Assembly: GCA_963704025.1 (NCBI GenBank)
Contig: CAVPGP010000001.1
Location: 1 to 64,000, forward strand
Reading direction: 5' to 3'
Source: CAVPGP01 sp963704025
Lineage (GTDB): Bacteria; Actinomycetota; Thermoleophilia; Gaiellales; Gaiellaceae
DNA: 64,000 bases
Position 1 is the stretch's first letter; each line of letters opens with the position of its first letter. Made by a program: the position numbers and the translations under genes. The notes below the pieces were generated by a model. The model made no database searches. It was not told where the DNA came from and saw nothing but the letters and a program-made list of their open reading frames with translations. Below, in pieces: positions 10,215-19,484 of the stretch.

Positions 10215-10418
10215 TTGTCGGCTCGGGGACGGATACCGCCCGCGGCCGAGCTGCCGCGGCGGTCGGTCAGGACAGCTTGCAGGGTTCTCGAGCACAGCTG
10301 GGGGAGACCGCCCGAGCATATGACGTTCGAGCCTCAGCTGGGGGACGACGAGCTCGACTTCGAGAAGATGTCGACCGCCGAGCTCATGGCGCTGGGCCGT
10401 GACGGCGTAGGCCGCTAA
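10215..10418 (+). pseudogene. Phage-type domain, copy 2 (decayed)
   Basis: An open frame of 67 codons whose second half (CRVLEHSWGRPPEHM, then LDFEKMSTAELMAL) is clearly homologous to the end of the domain at 9749-10058, with about 60 percent identity over 40 residues. The upstream part of the domain is not recognisable, so this is a partial duplicate. Confidence 0.5.
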
Positions 10419-10599
10419 CCGACGCGAACGAGATGTAACTCCTCAAGCTCCAGCCGCGGCTGCCACGCTCAGCTCTCCGTCGTGCCGGCCCGCCGCTAGC
10501 GACCCGAGCTGGCGCCCAAACTGGCGCATCGCGGTGGCGGCCCGTTTCCTTAGTGAACTCTGTGCGGTCTACCTAACCGCTACCAGGCGGATCTCGCGC

Positions 10600-10680
10600 C
10601 ATCTACCGCGCGGTGCCGGGACCCCGTGCTGCTCTCACCATCTACCGCCGCGGTGCCGGGGTACCCCCGTGCTGCTCTTG
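10600..10680. repeat. Two-copy imperfect tandem repeat (~40 bp units)
   Basis: Units at 10600-10638 and 10639-10680 both begin CATCTACCG, share CGGTGCCGGG and end CCGTGCTGCTCT. They differ by a few small insertions. Lies in non-coding sequence. Confidence 0.7.
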
Positions 10681-10932
10681 AAGGATGCGGCTGTCACAGG
10701 ACGGCCAGAGCATGGCGGTCGCGGCGCGGGCGACGACCTACGACCTGCAGGGGAACGTGATCACCAGCTTCCCCGTGGTCGCCAGCGGTGACCGGCTTCA
10801 GGTGGAGCGCATCCCCGACGAGCCGCAGACGCCGTCTCGAAGCGCGCAGCGGCGGGCCCCGGCCCGCCTCCCGCGTCCCTGACGAGTGCCGCTTCCATTG
10901 CTCCGAACCAAACGGCGGCGCATGATCCTCGC

Positions 10933-13422
10933 GTGCGCACGGATCTGCCCAGCGGCACCGTCACCTTCCTCTTCACCGACATCGAGGGCTCGACGAGGCT
11001 TCTGCACGGGCTTGGCGCCGACGCGTACGCGGAGGCGTTGGCCGAGCATCGCCGCATCGTGCGCGAGAAGTGCCGGGCCGAGGGTGGCGTCGAGGTCGAC
11101 ACGCAGGGCGACGCCTTCTTCTTCGCCTTCCCCACCGCGCCGGGAGCCGCCGTTGCCGCGTCCGCAATGACGGATGCCCTCGCCTCCGGCCCCATCCAGG
11201 TACGAGCCGGTCTGCACACGGGAACGCCGCTCCTGACGGACGAAGGCTACGTCGGCGACGACGTCCACCGCGCCGCCCGAATCGCCGCTGCCGGCCACGG
11301 AGGGCAGGTGCTCGTCTCGTCGGCGACCGCCAGCCTCGTCGACGTTGCGCTCATCGATCTTGGCGAGCACCGGTTCAAGGACATTGGAGCACCCGAGCGC
11401 GTCTACCAGCTCGGAGATCGCCTGTTTCCGCCGCTGAAGTCGCTTTTCGCGACGAATCTCCCGGTGCCGATGACGCCGTTCCTCGGGCGGGAGCGCGAGG
11501 TCGGGGAGATCGTCGGCCTGCTGGAGCGGCCGGACGTGCGGCTGCTCACGCTCACCGGGGCGGGCGGTACGGGAAAGACGCGGGCGGCATTGCAGGCCGC
11601 AGCGGACTCCTCCGACTCGTTCCCCGGTGGACTCTGGTGGGTGGCGCTCGCACCGCTCCGCGACCCGCACCTCCTGACGGCCTCGCTGGCGGAGGCGCTT
11701 CAGGTCGAGGAGCAGCCGGGGCAGGAGCTTGCCGACGGCGTGGCCGAGCGGCTGACCGGGTCGAAAGCGCTCGTGCTGATCGACAACGCGGAGCATCTGC
11801 TCCCGGCGGTTGCTTCCGAGATCGCCGGGCTCCGCGACATCCTCGGCCCGACGCTCCTCGTCACGAGCCGGGAGCGCCTCCAGCTCCAGGGCGAGCACGT
11901 CTACGCGGTGCCGTCGCTGACCGCGCACGACGGTGTCGAGCTGTTCCTGACCCGCGCCGGCGCGCTTGGCAACGACGTCGCCGCCACGCCGGAGGTGCTG
12001 GAGCTCTGCGAGCGCCTGGACAACCTCCCACTCGCCTTGGAGCTCGCCGCTGCCCGGACGCTGGTCTTCTCCGCCGGGCAGTTGCTGGAGCGGCTTTCCG
12101 AGCGACTCGATCTGCTCAGGGCGGGCCGCGACGCGGATCCGCGGCAGCAGACGCTTCGCGCGACGATCGAGTGGTCGTACGACCTGCTCGACGGCGAGGA
12201 GCAGCGGGTCTTGCGCGCGCTGTCCGTCTTCTCAGGGGGCTGTTCGCTCGACGGAGCGGAAGGCGTGTGCGGCGCCGATCCAGTCACCATCCAGTCGCTG
12301 GTCGACAAGAGCCTGCTCCGCCGCCGCGTGGGCAAGACGCCGCGCTTCCTCATGCTCGAGACGATCCGGGAGCTCGCTGCGGAGCGGCTTGTGGGCGCCG
12401 GCGAGGATGCCGAGCTCAGGCGGCGGCACGCCGAGTACTACCTCGCCGTCGCGCTCTCGGCCAACCTGGCGCCGGACGTGGAAGGCCCGGCGCGTCACGA
12501 CCTCGTGATCCCCGAGCGCGACAACATGCGGGCGGCGCTGGCATGGGCTCTCGACAGCGGCGAATGGGACCTCGGATTCGAGCTGCTGGTGGCGCTGGAG
12601 AACTACTGGGCCACGAATGCCACTCACGAAGGCCTGGAATGGGCGCAGACGCTGCTGTCGCGCGCCCCGGCGGACTCCAGTCGCCCCCGGTGCCGTGCGC
12701 TCCGGGTCCAGGGCGGCATGGAGAACATCCTCGGACGGACCGAGCTCGCCGAACAGCACTTCGAAGAGGCGCTGGCGATGGCCACAGAGCTCGGTGACGA
12801 GCTCGGCGTCGCCGTCCTCCTTCACCGGCTCGCGACCTCCTCTGTGCACCAGGGAGACATGGAGCGTGTGCGTGTCCTTGCCGAAGAGAGCCTGGCCGCC
12901 TTCCGGCGAGCTCGGTTCGCGAAGGGCGAAGCGCAGGCACTGACGTCTCTGGCGGAGGTCGCGCAGGCCGATGGAGATCTCGAAGGTGCACTCGATCTGC
13001 TCGGCGAGAGCCGGCGCTTGTCGGAGTCGTCGGGCTTTCGCTGGTGGCATGCCGGCGTCTCAGCCCGGATCGCGGCGCTCCTGCTTCAGCTGGGGCGCCT
13101 CGACGATGCGCGCGTCAACACGCAGCACGCGCTCGCGCTGTCCAGCTCGATGCACGACCGCACCGCAATCGTCTACGAGCTCGGCCTGCTGGCCGAGATC
13201 CACGCGCGCGCGGGCGAGACCGGGCGCGCCGGAGCGCTCTGGGGAGCCGTCGAGGCCGAGGAGGCGAGAGCAACGATCGGCGGCTGGCTCCACGGGCCGG
13301 TGCGCTTCCAGGCGAACCTGACGAGCTCGGGCGGCGCGTTCGAGGAGGGCCTCGCGGCCGGACGCGAGATGGAGCTCGACGAGGCGGTCGCGTTTGCGCT
13401 CGACGGCGCGCCGGCTACTTGA
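10933..13422 (+). CDS. Class III adenylate/guanylate cyclase-STAND ATPase-TPR regulator
   Basis: An 829-residue multidomain signalling protein. Residues 1-165 form a class III nucleotide cyclase domain (FLFTDIEGSTRLL); both metal-binding Asp (16 and 60) are present, but the substrate-specifying Lys is Asp56 and the transition-state Asn is His112, so cyclase activity may be altered or lost. A STAND/NB-ARC-type ATPase follows with Walker A GAGGTGKT at 209-216, then a long helical TPR-like region from about residue 480. No C-terminal LuxR helix-turn-helix is visible, unlike many relatives. GTG start chosen at the first residue of the cyclase domain. Its end overlaps the convergent transporter gene by eight bases. 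Confidence 0.85.
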   Translation: MRTDLPSGTVTFLFTDIEGSTRLLHGLGADAYAEALAEHRRIVREKCRAEGGVEVDTQGDAFFFAFPTAPGAAVAASAMTDALASGPIQVRAGLHTGTPLLTDEGYVGDDVHRAARIAAAGHGGQVLVSSATASLVDVALIDLGEHRFKDIGAPERVYQLGDRLFPPLKSLFATNLPVPMTPFLGREREVGEIVGLLERPDVRLLTLTGAGGTGKTRAALQAAADSSDSFPGGLWWVALAPLRDPHLLTASLAEALQVEEQPGQELADGVAERLTGSKALVLIDNAEHLLPAVASEIAGLRDILGPTLLVTSRERLQLQGEHVYAVPSLTAHDGVELFLTRAGALGNDVAATPEVLELCERLDNLPLALELAAARTLVFSAGQLLERLSERLDLLRAGRDADPRQQTLRATIEWSYDLLDGEEQRVLRALSVFSGGCSLDGAEGVCGADPVTIQSLVDKSLLRRRVGKTPRFLMLETIRELAAERLVGAGEDAELRRRHAEYYLAVALSANLAPDVEGPARHDLVIPERDNMRAALAWALDSGEWDLGFELLVALENYWATNATHEGLEWAQTLLSRAPADSSRPRCRALRVQGGMENILGRTELAEQHFEEALAMATELGDELGVAVLLHRLATSSVHQGDMERVRVLAEESLAAFRRARFAKGEAQALTSLAEVAQADGDLEGALDLLGESRRLSESSGFRWWHAGVSARIAALLLQLGRLDDARVNTQHALALSSSMHDRTAIVYELGLLAEIHARAGETGRAGALWGAVEAEEARATIGGWLHGPVRFQANLTSSGGAFEEGLAAGREMELDEAVAFALDGAPAT

Positions 13423-14344
13423 CGAGGTCGGTCGACCTGAACGACGCGGGGATGACGCCGTACTCGGCGAACACGTCGAGCCACGGCTGAGCGAGCACGG
13501 GCCTGAGCCTCGTCCCGAACCGCGTCCGTCTCATCTTGGCCATCACCTTCGCGTCGATGGGGACGTACTTCGCGAGGATCTTGGCGCTCGCCGGGTCGTT
13601 CTTCTCCTGATTGGCCCACACGGCGGCCTTCTGAATCGCATTCCGGAAACGGGCGACGAGGTTCGGGTCGGTGTCGGCCCGTGCGATCCAGAAGGTCAAC
13701 AGGCAGTCGTTCGGGCACACGGCGTTGAAGGGATAGGCGATGACCTTCGAGCCTTGCTGAAGGGCAAGCGTCAGGAACGGCTCCGGGACCAACGCGGCGT
13801 CGACCGAGCCCTTCGCCAGCGAGGGGAGCATGTCCACGAACGGGACGAACTGGATCGTCACCTCGTCCTTCGAGACGCCGCCGCGCTGTAGCCACTTGAG
13901 GACGCCGAGATGGGCAATGGTGTTGGGGCCGTCGATCAAGATCGTCTTCCCCACGAGGTCGCGGGCGCGCGTGATGGATTTGCCCCGGGCTGCGACGAGC
14001 GCGGACGTCGGGTTCTTCGGCTCGTACAGCGCACCGGCGGCGACGACCTTGATCGGAGCGCCCCTAGCCTTCAGTGCGGCGGCTGCGCCGGCGTGCGTGC
14101 CGGCGAACTGAACTTCTCCGGACAGCAACGCGGCCACGATCACTTGAGGATCGGTGCGCGGCACCATCTCCGCGTCGATTCCCTGCTCACGGAGCATGCC
14201 GCGGTGCTTGGCGTATGTGACCAGCACAGCGGGCTCGGCCGGAAGGAACGCAACCTTGATCTGCGTCAGCTCGGTGTCGCCGGCCCCGGCGACGGGAGCC
14301 AGCAGAGCCGCGAGACACAGGCCGATGACGAGACGCGAGATCAC
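13415..14344 (-). CDS. NitT/TauT-type ABC transporter substrate-binding protein
   Basis: A 309-residue exported receptor of the SsuA/TauA/NMT1 family. It has a signal peptide (first ~22 residues, ending AGAGDT) and the family pattern KVAFLPAEPAVL, GEVQFAGTHAG and VGKTILIDGP. Encoded last in an operon with two permeases and an ATPase. These systems import sulfonates, nitrate, thiamine precursors or aromatic acids. No desulfonating or other substrate-specific enzyme lies nearby, so the ligand stays unknown. Confidence 0.85.
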   Translation of the reverse strand: MISRLVIGLCLAALLAPVAGAGDTELTQIKVAFLPAEPAVLVTYAKHRGMLREQGIDAEMVPRTDPQVIVAALLSGEVQFAGTHAGAAAALKARGAPIKVVAAGALYEPKNPTSALVAARGKSITRARDLVGKTILIDGPNTIAHLGVLKWLQRGGVSKDEVTIQFVPFVDMLPSLAKGSVDAALVPEPFLTLALQQGSKVIAYPFNAVCPNDCLLTFWIARADTDPNLVARFRNAIQKAAVWANQEKNDPASAKILAKYVPIDAKVMAKMRRTRFGTRLRPVLAQPWLDVFAEYGVIPASFRSTDLVK

Positions 14345-15117
14345 GTTGAGCCGGATATTAGTGTGCGGTGCAGCTCATTGCGGAGCGCGAGGAAGTGCGG
14401 GGAGCTGCGGGTCTCCGTCTGCCGGCGAGGTCGAGGCAGCGGTACGTCGACCGACGCGACGATGCGCCCCGGCTTGCCGCTGAGCACGAGCACACGGTCG
14501 GCGAGGTAGACGGCCTCGTCGATGTCGTGCGTGACGTGGATGATGGTGACGCCCTTCTCCTCGTGCTCGTGCAGGCGCAGCACGAGGTCCTGGAGCTCGG
14601 CTCGCGTCAGAGCGTCGACCGAGGCGAACGGCTCGTCCAGCAGCAAGATCTCCGGGCGCGAGACGAGCGCGCGCGCGATTGCCACACGCTGCTGCATCCC
14701 ACCGGAGAGCTGCCACGGGTACTTCCGCCCCTCGTCTTCGAGACCGACTTCGCCGAGGACGGCCTCGACACGCGCACGCTTCTCCGATCCGATTGCGCGC
14801 TCGCCGCGGAGCGGGAACATGACGTTGCGGCTGACGTTGAGCCAGGGGAAGAGCGAGCGGCTGTAGTCCTGAAAGACGACGGCCGCCTGCCGCGGCGGCG
14901 ACGAGACGAGGTGGCCGTCGAGGTGGACGCTGCCCGCCGTCGGATGCGTCAGGCCGCAGAGCAGCCGCAGGAGCGTGGTCTTGCCGCCGCCCGACGGGCC
15001 GACGATCGCGAGGAGCTCACCCTCGCGGACGTCGAACGTCACGTCGGCGAGCGCGGCCGGGCCCGCATCCGAATAGCGCTTCTCGAGTCCCGACACTCGA
15101 AGGACCGGCTCACTCAC
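14341..15117 (-). CDS. NitT/TauT-type ABC transporter ATP-binding protein
   Basis: A 258-residue SsuB/TauB-like ATPase with Walker A GPSGGGKTT, signature LSGGMQQRV and Walker B LLLDEPFAS. The GTG at 15117 is preferred because it starts VSEPVLRVSGLEKRY and overlaps the permease stop; the frame is open 14 codons further upstream within the permease. ATGA overlap with the binding protein downstream shows coupled translation. Confidence 0.88.
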   Translation of the reverse strand: MSEPVLRVSGLEKRYSDAGPAALADVTFDVREGELLAIVGPSGGGKTTLLRLLCGLTHPTAGSVHLDGHLVSSPPRQAAVVFQDYSRSLFPWLNVSRNVMFPLRGERAIGSEKRARVEAVLGEVGLEDEGRKYPWQLSGGMQQRVAIARALVSRPEILLLDEPFASVDALTRAELQDLVLRLHEHEEKGVTIIHVTHDIDEAVYLADRVLVLSGKPGRIVASVDVPLPRPRRQTETRSSPHFLALRNELHRTLISGST

Positions 15118-15892
15118 CGGCCGCTCGGTAGTGCCAGGCCAGCAACCGGCGTTCCGCAACGAGGAAGAGACGGTTGAGGACGTACCCGAGCAGGCCCAGG
15201 AAGAGGATGCCGGCGTAGAGCTCCGGGTAGTCGAACTCGGACTGCTGGATGATGAGGTAGTAGCCGAGCCCGTTCTGCTCGCCGACGAACTCGGAGACGA
15301 CGACGAGCACGAGACCGAGCGACACCGCGATGCGGAGTCCCGCCATGATCGAGGGAAGCGCCGCCGGAATGTAGATGTGCACCATCCGCTCCACCCGGCC
15401 GACGTGCAGCATCGAGGCCGTGTCTCTCACCTCGGACGGGACGGCTCGCACCCCCTCGGCGGTGTTGACGAGGATCGGAAAGCAGAGGCCGAAGGCGATG
15501 ACCGCGATGCGGGACGCATCTCCCAGGCCGAGAACGATGATCGCCGCGGGCACGATGGCGATTGCCGGAACTGCCCGCATGAACTCGAGGAACGGCTCGA
15601 GCGTACGCCCGGCGGCGTGTGACGTCCCGACCAGAAGGCCGAGCGCGATTCCGATCGCCGCCGCGAGGGCGAAGCCCACGGCATAACGCTTCATGCTCTC
15701 CCCCACCTCCGACAGGAAGCGCGAACTGGGCCAGACGTCCCACGCCCTCTCCGCCACCTCGCTCGGCGTCGGCACGAGGAACGAGTTCTCGGCTCCCGCC
15801 CAGAGCTCCCAGAGGCCCAGGGCGGCAAGAAAGACAATGGCCCCCAGCGCGGGCCCGACGAGACGGCGAGCGGTGGACGTCGCTCCTATCAC
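15110..15892 (-). CDS. NitT/TauT-type ABC transporter permease 2
   Basis: A 260-residue inner membrane permease (BPD_transp_1) with about six helices and the EAA-like loop ADTASMLHVGR (as RDTASMLHVGRVERM) followed by IPAALPSIMAGLRIA. GTG at 15892 overlaps the upstream permease stop (GTGA). The frame runs on upstream to 16516 but that is antiframe sequence of the neighbouring permease. It probably forms a heterodimeric channel with the next permease. Confidence 0.87.
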   Translation of the reverse strand: MIGATSTARRLVGPALGAIVFLAALGLWELWAGAENSFLVPTPSEVAERAWDVWPSSRFLSEVGESMKRYAVGFALAAAIGIALGLLVGTSHAAGRTLEPFLEFMRAVPAIAIVPAAIIVLGLGDASRIAVIAFGLCFPILVNTAEGVRAVPSEVRDTASMLHVGRVERMVHIYIPAALPSIMAGLRIAVSLGLVLVVVSEFVGEQNGLGYYLIIQQSEFDYPELYAGILFLGLLGYVLNRLFLVAERRLLAWHYRAAGE

Positions 15893-16653
15893 TGCGCCGA
15901 CCGCCCCTCCCCGGCCCAGAAGAGCGCGCGCCGCTGAACGGCCCGCAAAGCCACGTTGACGCCGAAGCCCAGCAGGCCGACGAGGACGACCGCGGCGTAA
16001 AGCTCCGGAAGCCTGCTCGCGAGCTGCTGCGTCTCCATGTAGGCGCCGATGCCGCCCGCGCCCGTGCGGAACTCGGCAGTCACGCAGACGAGCAGGGCGA
16101 TCGCCGCGCTCACCCGTACGCCGGTCGCGATGCTCGGAAGTGCCGCGGGCAGCGTCACGCGAACGAGTCTCCCGGCCCGGCCGACTCCGGACGTTCTCGC
16201 GACGTCGTGGAGCATGCGGTCGCCGCCACGCACGCCGTAGATCGTGTTCACCAGAATCGGCCAGGCGGCGGCATACGCCACGATGAAACGGTGCGCGGCG
16301 ATGCCGAAAGGCCCGAAGAACAGGATCGCGAGTGGGATGAGCGCCACCGCCGGAATCGGACGGAGGAACTCGATCACGACCGATGATGCGTCCAGCAACG
16401 TCCGTGAGCTGCCGATCAGGACGCCGGCCGCGACGCCGATCACGATTGCCAACACGAGCCCCTCGAGATAGGCCTCGAGCGTCACTCGGATCTCGCCCGA
16501 CAGCGAGCCCGACCATAGCTCCTCGACGAGCGCGTTCAACGTCGACGACGGCCGGGCGATGCTCGTCTCATAGTCGAGCGCACGAACGCCCAGCTCGACG
16601 AGCAGCGTAACGAGCCCGACGAAGAGCCAGCCCGCGACATTCACCCGCCTCAC
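15889..16653 (-). CDS. NitT/TauT-type ABC transporter permease 1
   Basis: A 254-residue permease homologous to its neighbour, with the motif DVARTSGVGRAGR and LPAALPSIATGVRVS. Start uncertain: GTG 16653 (VRRVNVAGWLF) and GTG 16644 are both possible and neither has a good ribosome site, so the first gene may be leaderless. The paired permeases are more diverged than a simple duplication, typical for heterodimeric NitT/TauT systems. Confidence 0.83.
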   Translation of the reverse strand: MRRVNVAGWLFVGLVTLLVELGVRALDYETSIARPSSTLNALVEELWSGSLSGEIRVTLEAYLEGLVLAIVIGVAAGVLIGSSRTLLDASSVVIEFLRPIPAVALIPLAILFFGPFGIAAHRFIVAYAAAWPILVNTIYGVRGGDRMLHDVARTSGVGRAGRLVRVTLPAALPSIATGVRVSAAIALLVCVTAEFRTGAGGIGAYMETQQLASRLPELYAAVVLVGLLGFGVNVALRAVQRRALFWAGEGRSAQ

Positions 16654-17047
16654 GAACGGGACTATCGCTCGCGTCTTCAGACAACACAAGCTTGGGAGGC
16701 TCTGAAGCGGGCGGAGACGGGGTCGCACTTCTCCGAAGCCGCGTTCAGCGCCCACACGGATGGTCTGACGGGCTCCGGTCCGGAGAAGCGGGGGAACTTC
16801 AAACGAGAATTAAAAGTGCTCTGCTGTCTGCGGATCGAGGAGCGCGAGCTCGAGGCGGGCGGGCTGAACCGTGAGCCCGCCCAGAACGCCCGATGACTTG
16901 TTGACTTGGCCCGAGTAGCGCCGTAGGGTCGCGAGCGGGCAGGTAACCCGGCCCAAGGGAGGGAGGAGGTGTGGCGTCTGCGGCTGGCCCCGAGCCGGTG
17001 GGTGCACCTTCATCTTCTTGTCCGCTGCAACCCTAAGGAGCAACAAC
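16654..17047. other. Intergenic region between divergent genes
   Basis: About 390 bases separating the importer operon (minus) from the secreted protein gene (plus). It must hold both promoters. A purine-rich AT-richer patch (GAGAATTAAAAGTG near 16806) stands out from the GC background. No RNA gene or riboswitch consensus was recognised. Confidence 0.5.
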
Positions 17048-17725
17048 GTGAGAACACGGACTCTGTTGAGTGCGGCTGCTCTCGTGACGGTCGCTCTCAG
17101 CCTGACAATCGCAAACGCGTTCGGAGCCGGCGGAAGACTCCAACTCTACCTTGTCAATTCCGGCCCAGCCACGACCTTCTATCAGGTAAGCGACGGGCCT
17201 ACTCACAACTGCCCGTCCTTCACCAAGCCGGCGTCGCTATCGTCGACGAACACTGGATCGGAAGTGCAATACGACAGTCCCGGCTACGCATTCCTCGATC
17301 CGCCTGACAATCACCCGTCCAGGTTCTCGTACACCGTGCCCGCCGGTGGCGGCTTCACGGTGCCGGTCAATTCGAACGCGGTCATCCTCAAGCTCTGGGC
17401 CTTCTCAGGCAACGGGACGTGCGACGGCCAAGACGGCGATCAGACCGTCGACTGGCGGGTCTATTGCACGGGCAGCTGTGGGTCGCAGGTCAGCCTGAGC
17501 GGCGCGGGCCAGAGTGGCGACAAGTCCGGGTGGCAGGTATTCGGCATTCCTGCGGGCACTCCGACGAACACGCTCTTCAACAACCATGCCGGGCCTTCCT
17601 CGACGGTAAAGGTAGGTGCGGGTGACGTGATCACACTCGAATTGTCCGCTGATACGTGGGCGGGCATCCAGTGGAGCGCTCGTAACGGGCCAGGAGTGAG
17701 CTCCCTGTCGATCCTGAGTAAGTGA
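17048..17725 (+). CDS. Secreted protein of unknown function
   Basis: A 225-residue protein with a clear signal peptide (VRTRTLLSAAALVTVALS, cleavage near AFGAGG). The mature part is Ser/Gly/Thr rich with four Cys (two in YCTGSCG) and beta-sheet character, and no family was recognised. GTG 17048 is chosen because AAGGAG lies eight bases upstream. Single gene with its own terminator, so probably monocistronic. Confidence 0.75.
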   Translation: MRTRTLLSAAALVTVALSLTIANAFGAGGRLQLYLVNSGPATTFYQVSDGPTHNCPSFTKPASLSSTNTGSEVQYDSPGYAFLDPPDNHPSRFSYTVPAGGGFTVPVNSNAVILKLWAFSGNGTCDGQDGDQTVDWRVYCTGSCGSQVSLSGAGQSGDKSGWQVFGIPAGTPTNTLFNNHAGPSSTVKVGAGDVITLELSADTWAGIQWSARNGPGVSSLSILSK

Positions 17726-17751
17726 GTCGAATCTCTGCGTCAGAAGACGAC

Positions 17752-17781
17752 AAGGAGCCCGGCTGAACGGCCGGGCTCCTT
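17752..17781 (+). terminator. Rho-independent terminator
   Basis: A 12-bp perfect stem (AAGGAGCCCGGC with its complement) around a six-base loop, 27 bases after the stop of the secreted protein gene, followed by TTCG. Strong hairpin; closes the single-gene transcript. Confidence 0.8.
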
Positions 17782-17913
17782 TCGCTTCTGGGCGAGCAAG
17801 TTCCTCGCAGCTCATCCATCTCTACGCCGAGCGCGGATCGCCGAAGTATGAGAGAGCGGCGATGCGGGAGGTCGCGGGTTCGAGTTGGCCTGGACCCCGT
17901 CGCCGTCGACGCT

Positions 17914-18165
17914 TCAGGCCGCTGATTTCACTAGTCGCTGACCATCCTCCCAGGTCATTTTGGCCTCCGCCGGGGTGCGGTAACGGAGGCCGAGTGCATG
18001 CGGGCGGTGGTGGTAGGTGCCGATGTACGCGTTGATCTCCTTCCTTGCCTGGTCGAGGATCTCGAACTCGGAGCGCCTGACGAGCCGCTCCTTGAGCGTC
18101 CCAAACCACGATTCGATGAAGGCCTGTGATTCGGGGTCGCGGTAGCCGCCGCGGCGATCCGTCAC
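17914..18165 (-). pseudogene. IS3 transposase (OrfB) C-terminal fragment
   Basis: 83 codons of the integrase core domain, with the helix around the third catalytic acid (IESWFGTLKERL) and the conserved HHRPH-x-L-G-x-RTPAE end. The DDE Asp residues that should precede it are in shifted frames upstream. Confidence 0.75.
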
Positions 18166-19050
18166 GCCGTGCTCGGCGAGCCATTCGCGGAAGCGGCGGC
18201 TGGTGAAGGCGCTGCCGTTGTCGGTGCCGAGCGTCAGCCAGCCGGGCGCTCGATACCGCGAGCACCGAAGGCGTGGTCGACGAGTTCGATCGACTCAGTC
18301 GCGCGGCAGCGGAGCTCGAGCGACCAGCCCACGATCTCACGGGTGCAGCAGTCGATGATCGCGTTCAGGTAGGTCCAGCCGTGCTCGGCGACCCAGACCG
18401 CGGTCATATCGAGATGCCAGAGCTGATCCGGGCGCTCGACACGGAAGAAAGCCGGGACGACGCCTGCGCCGGAGCGGCCGGTGCCGCTGCAGCTGCTCGC
18501 GCATCACCCGTTGTGCCCGCTTCCGGTTCACCTGACGGCCGAGCTCGCGGCTCGCCAAGGCGGCGACCATCCTCGTGCCGTCGGTCCGGGCTCGAGCGGG
18601 CGACGTCGACGATCAGCCGGTCAACCGGATCGGTGAGCGGCCTCCTCGCCGCCCTCGGCCGTCGCTTCGGCACCCGATAGAGACCGGAGCGGTTGACCTG
18701 CCGGACGCGCGCCACCACCGCTGGCTTACGGCCCTTGGCGATCAGCCCGTCGGCCGAGCGCCCGCTCCAACTGGCCGATCCGCTTGCGCAGCTCGCGCTC
18801 GCCCTGGCGCTTCTGCTTGCCGGTCAGCGCCTCACGGCCGCCCTCCAACAACTTCTCCCGCCACTGATAGTGAGCGACTCCGCGATCTGGTGCTGCCGGC
18901 ACACACACCTCCTTCACCGACACGTCGCCGCGCAACCCGGCCAGCACGATCTCCAGCTTCTGCTGCGCGCTGAAGGTCCGGTACTTCCGCTGCTCGCCGG
19001 TGTCTCCACATCTCTTGTGAAAACGGACGCGCGTCTACCCGCTGCTCGAA
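17914..19050 (-). mobile_element. Decayed IS3-family insertion sequence
   Basis: Minus-strand remnants of both IS3 genes. The C-terminal integrase end is readable at 17914-18165 (SQAFIESWFGTLKERLV, then TYHHRPHALGLRYRTPAE), including the catalytic Glu region. Middle parts occur in other frames (VNRKRAQRVMRE near 18520; VRQVNRSGLYR near 18700). The OrfA end is at 18726-19050 (KYRTFSAQQKLEIVLAGLRG, also split by frame). At least three frameshifts make it non-functional. No terminal inverted repeats could be fixed by eye. Confidence 0.75.
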
Positions 19051-19105
19051 CCGCACGATTAGCCCAGTGTGAGAACGAGTCGGGCGTATTCAGTAGCCGT
19101 GCAAT

Positions 19106-19300
19106 CTACGCCGCTCCAATGGCGTCGCCGACTAGGAAGCCGGTGACCGAGGAGACCGCCGCGTAGGCGACGGTACCAACCAGGATCCGGCGATCACCGG
19201 CCGGTTGACCGGTGACGAGCCGTGCAAGCGCGACGACGATGATTGGCTGGAAGATCGACGCTGGGAGCGCGAACCAGAAGTTCGAGCGACGCTGGATTCA
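19106..19300 (-). pseudogene. C-terminal fragment of a small membrane protein
   Basis: Minus-strand frame without a start codon encoding about 63 residues with two hydrophobic helices (FWFALPASIFQPIIVVALARL, split here by the helix end, and LVGTVAYAAVSSVTGFLVGD), ending at a TAG at 19106. A stop precedes it. It reads like the last two helices of a four-helix protein whose start is lost. Low certainty. Confidence 0.35.
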
Positions 19301-19484
19301 TGCGACCGGGCGCCTCATGAGGCGGCTCGTCCGCGTTTTCTGGAGCTTCGTCTCGATCTGCGTGCCGTTGTTGCCGGAGAACCAGGCGTCCCGGCGGAAC
19401 TTGCGCCCCGAGCACTCAGAGCGGCGGCTTCCGCGGCGTCAGGGTCTGTTTCCCGAACGGGCAGAGCCGCAGTAGGATCGGCCG

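Larger units (their letters stand above)
10059..10932. other. Gene-poor scar with short repeats
   Basis: Apart from the domain fragment above, nothing convincing is coded here. It contains a cluster of CTAG tetranucleotides just before and after 10058, a two-copy imperfect direct repeat (10600-10638 and 10639-10680) and a short open frame (10685-10882, containing ATTYDLQGNVITSFP) that may be a relic. It looks like a degraded insertion site. Confidence 0.5.

Noticed and set aside
16868..17040. Possible riboswitch in the leader of the secreted protein
   Set aside because: No consensus of cobalamin, c-di-GMP or c-di-AMP riboswitches found by eye.
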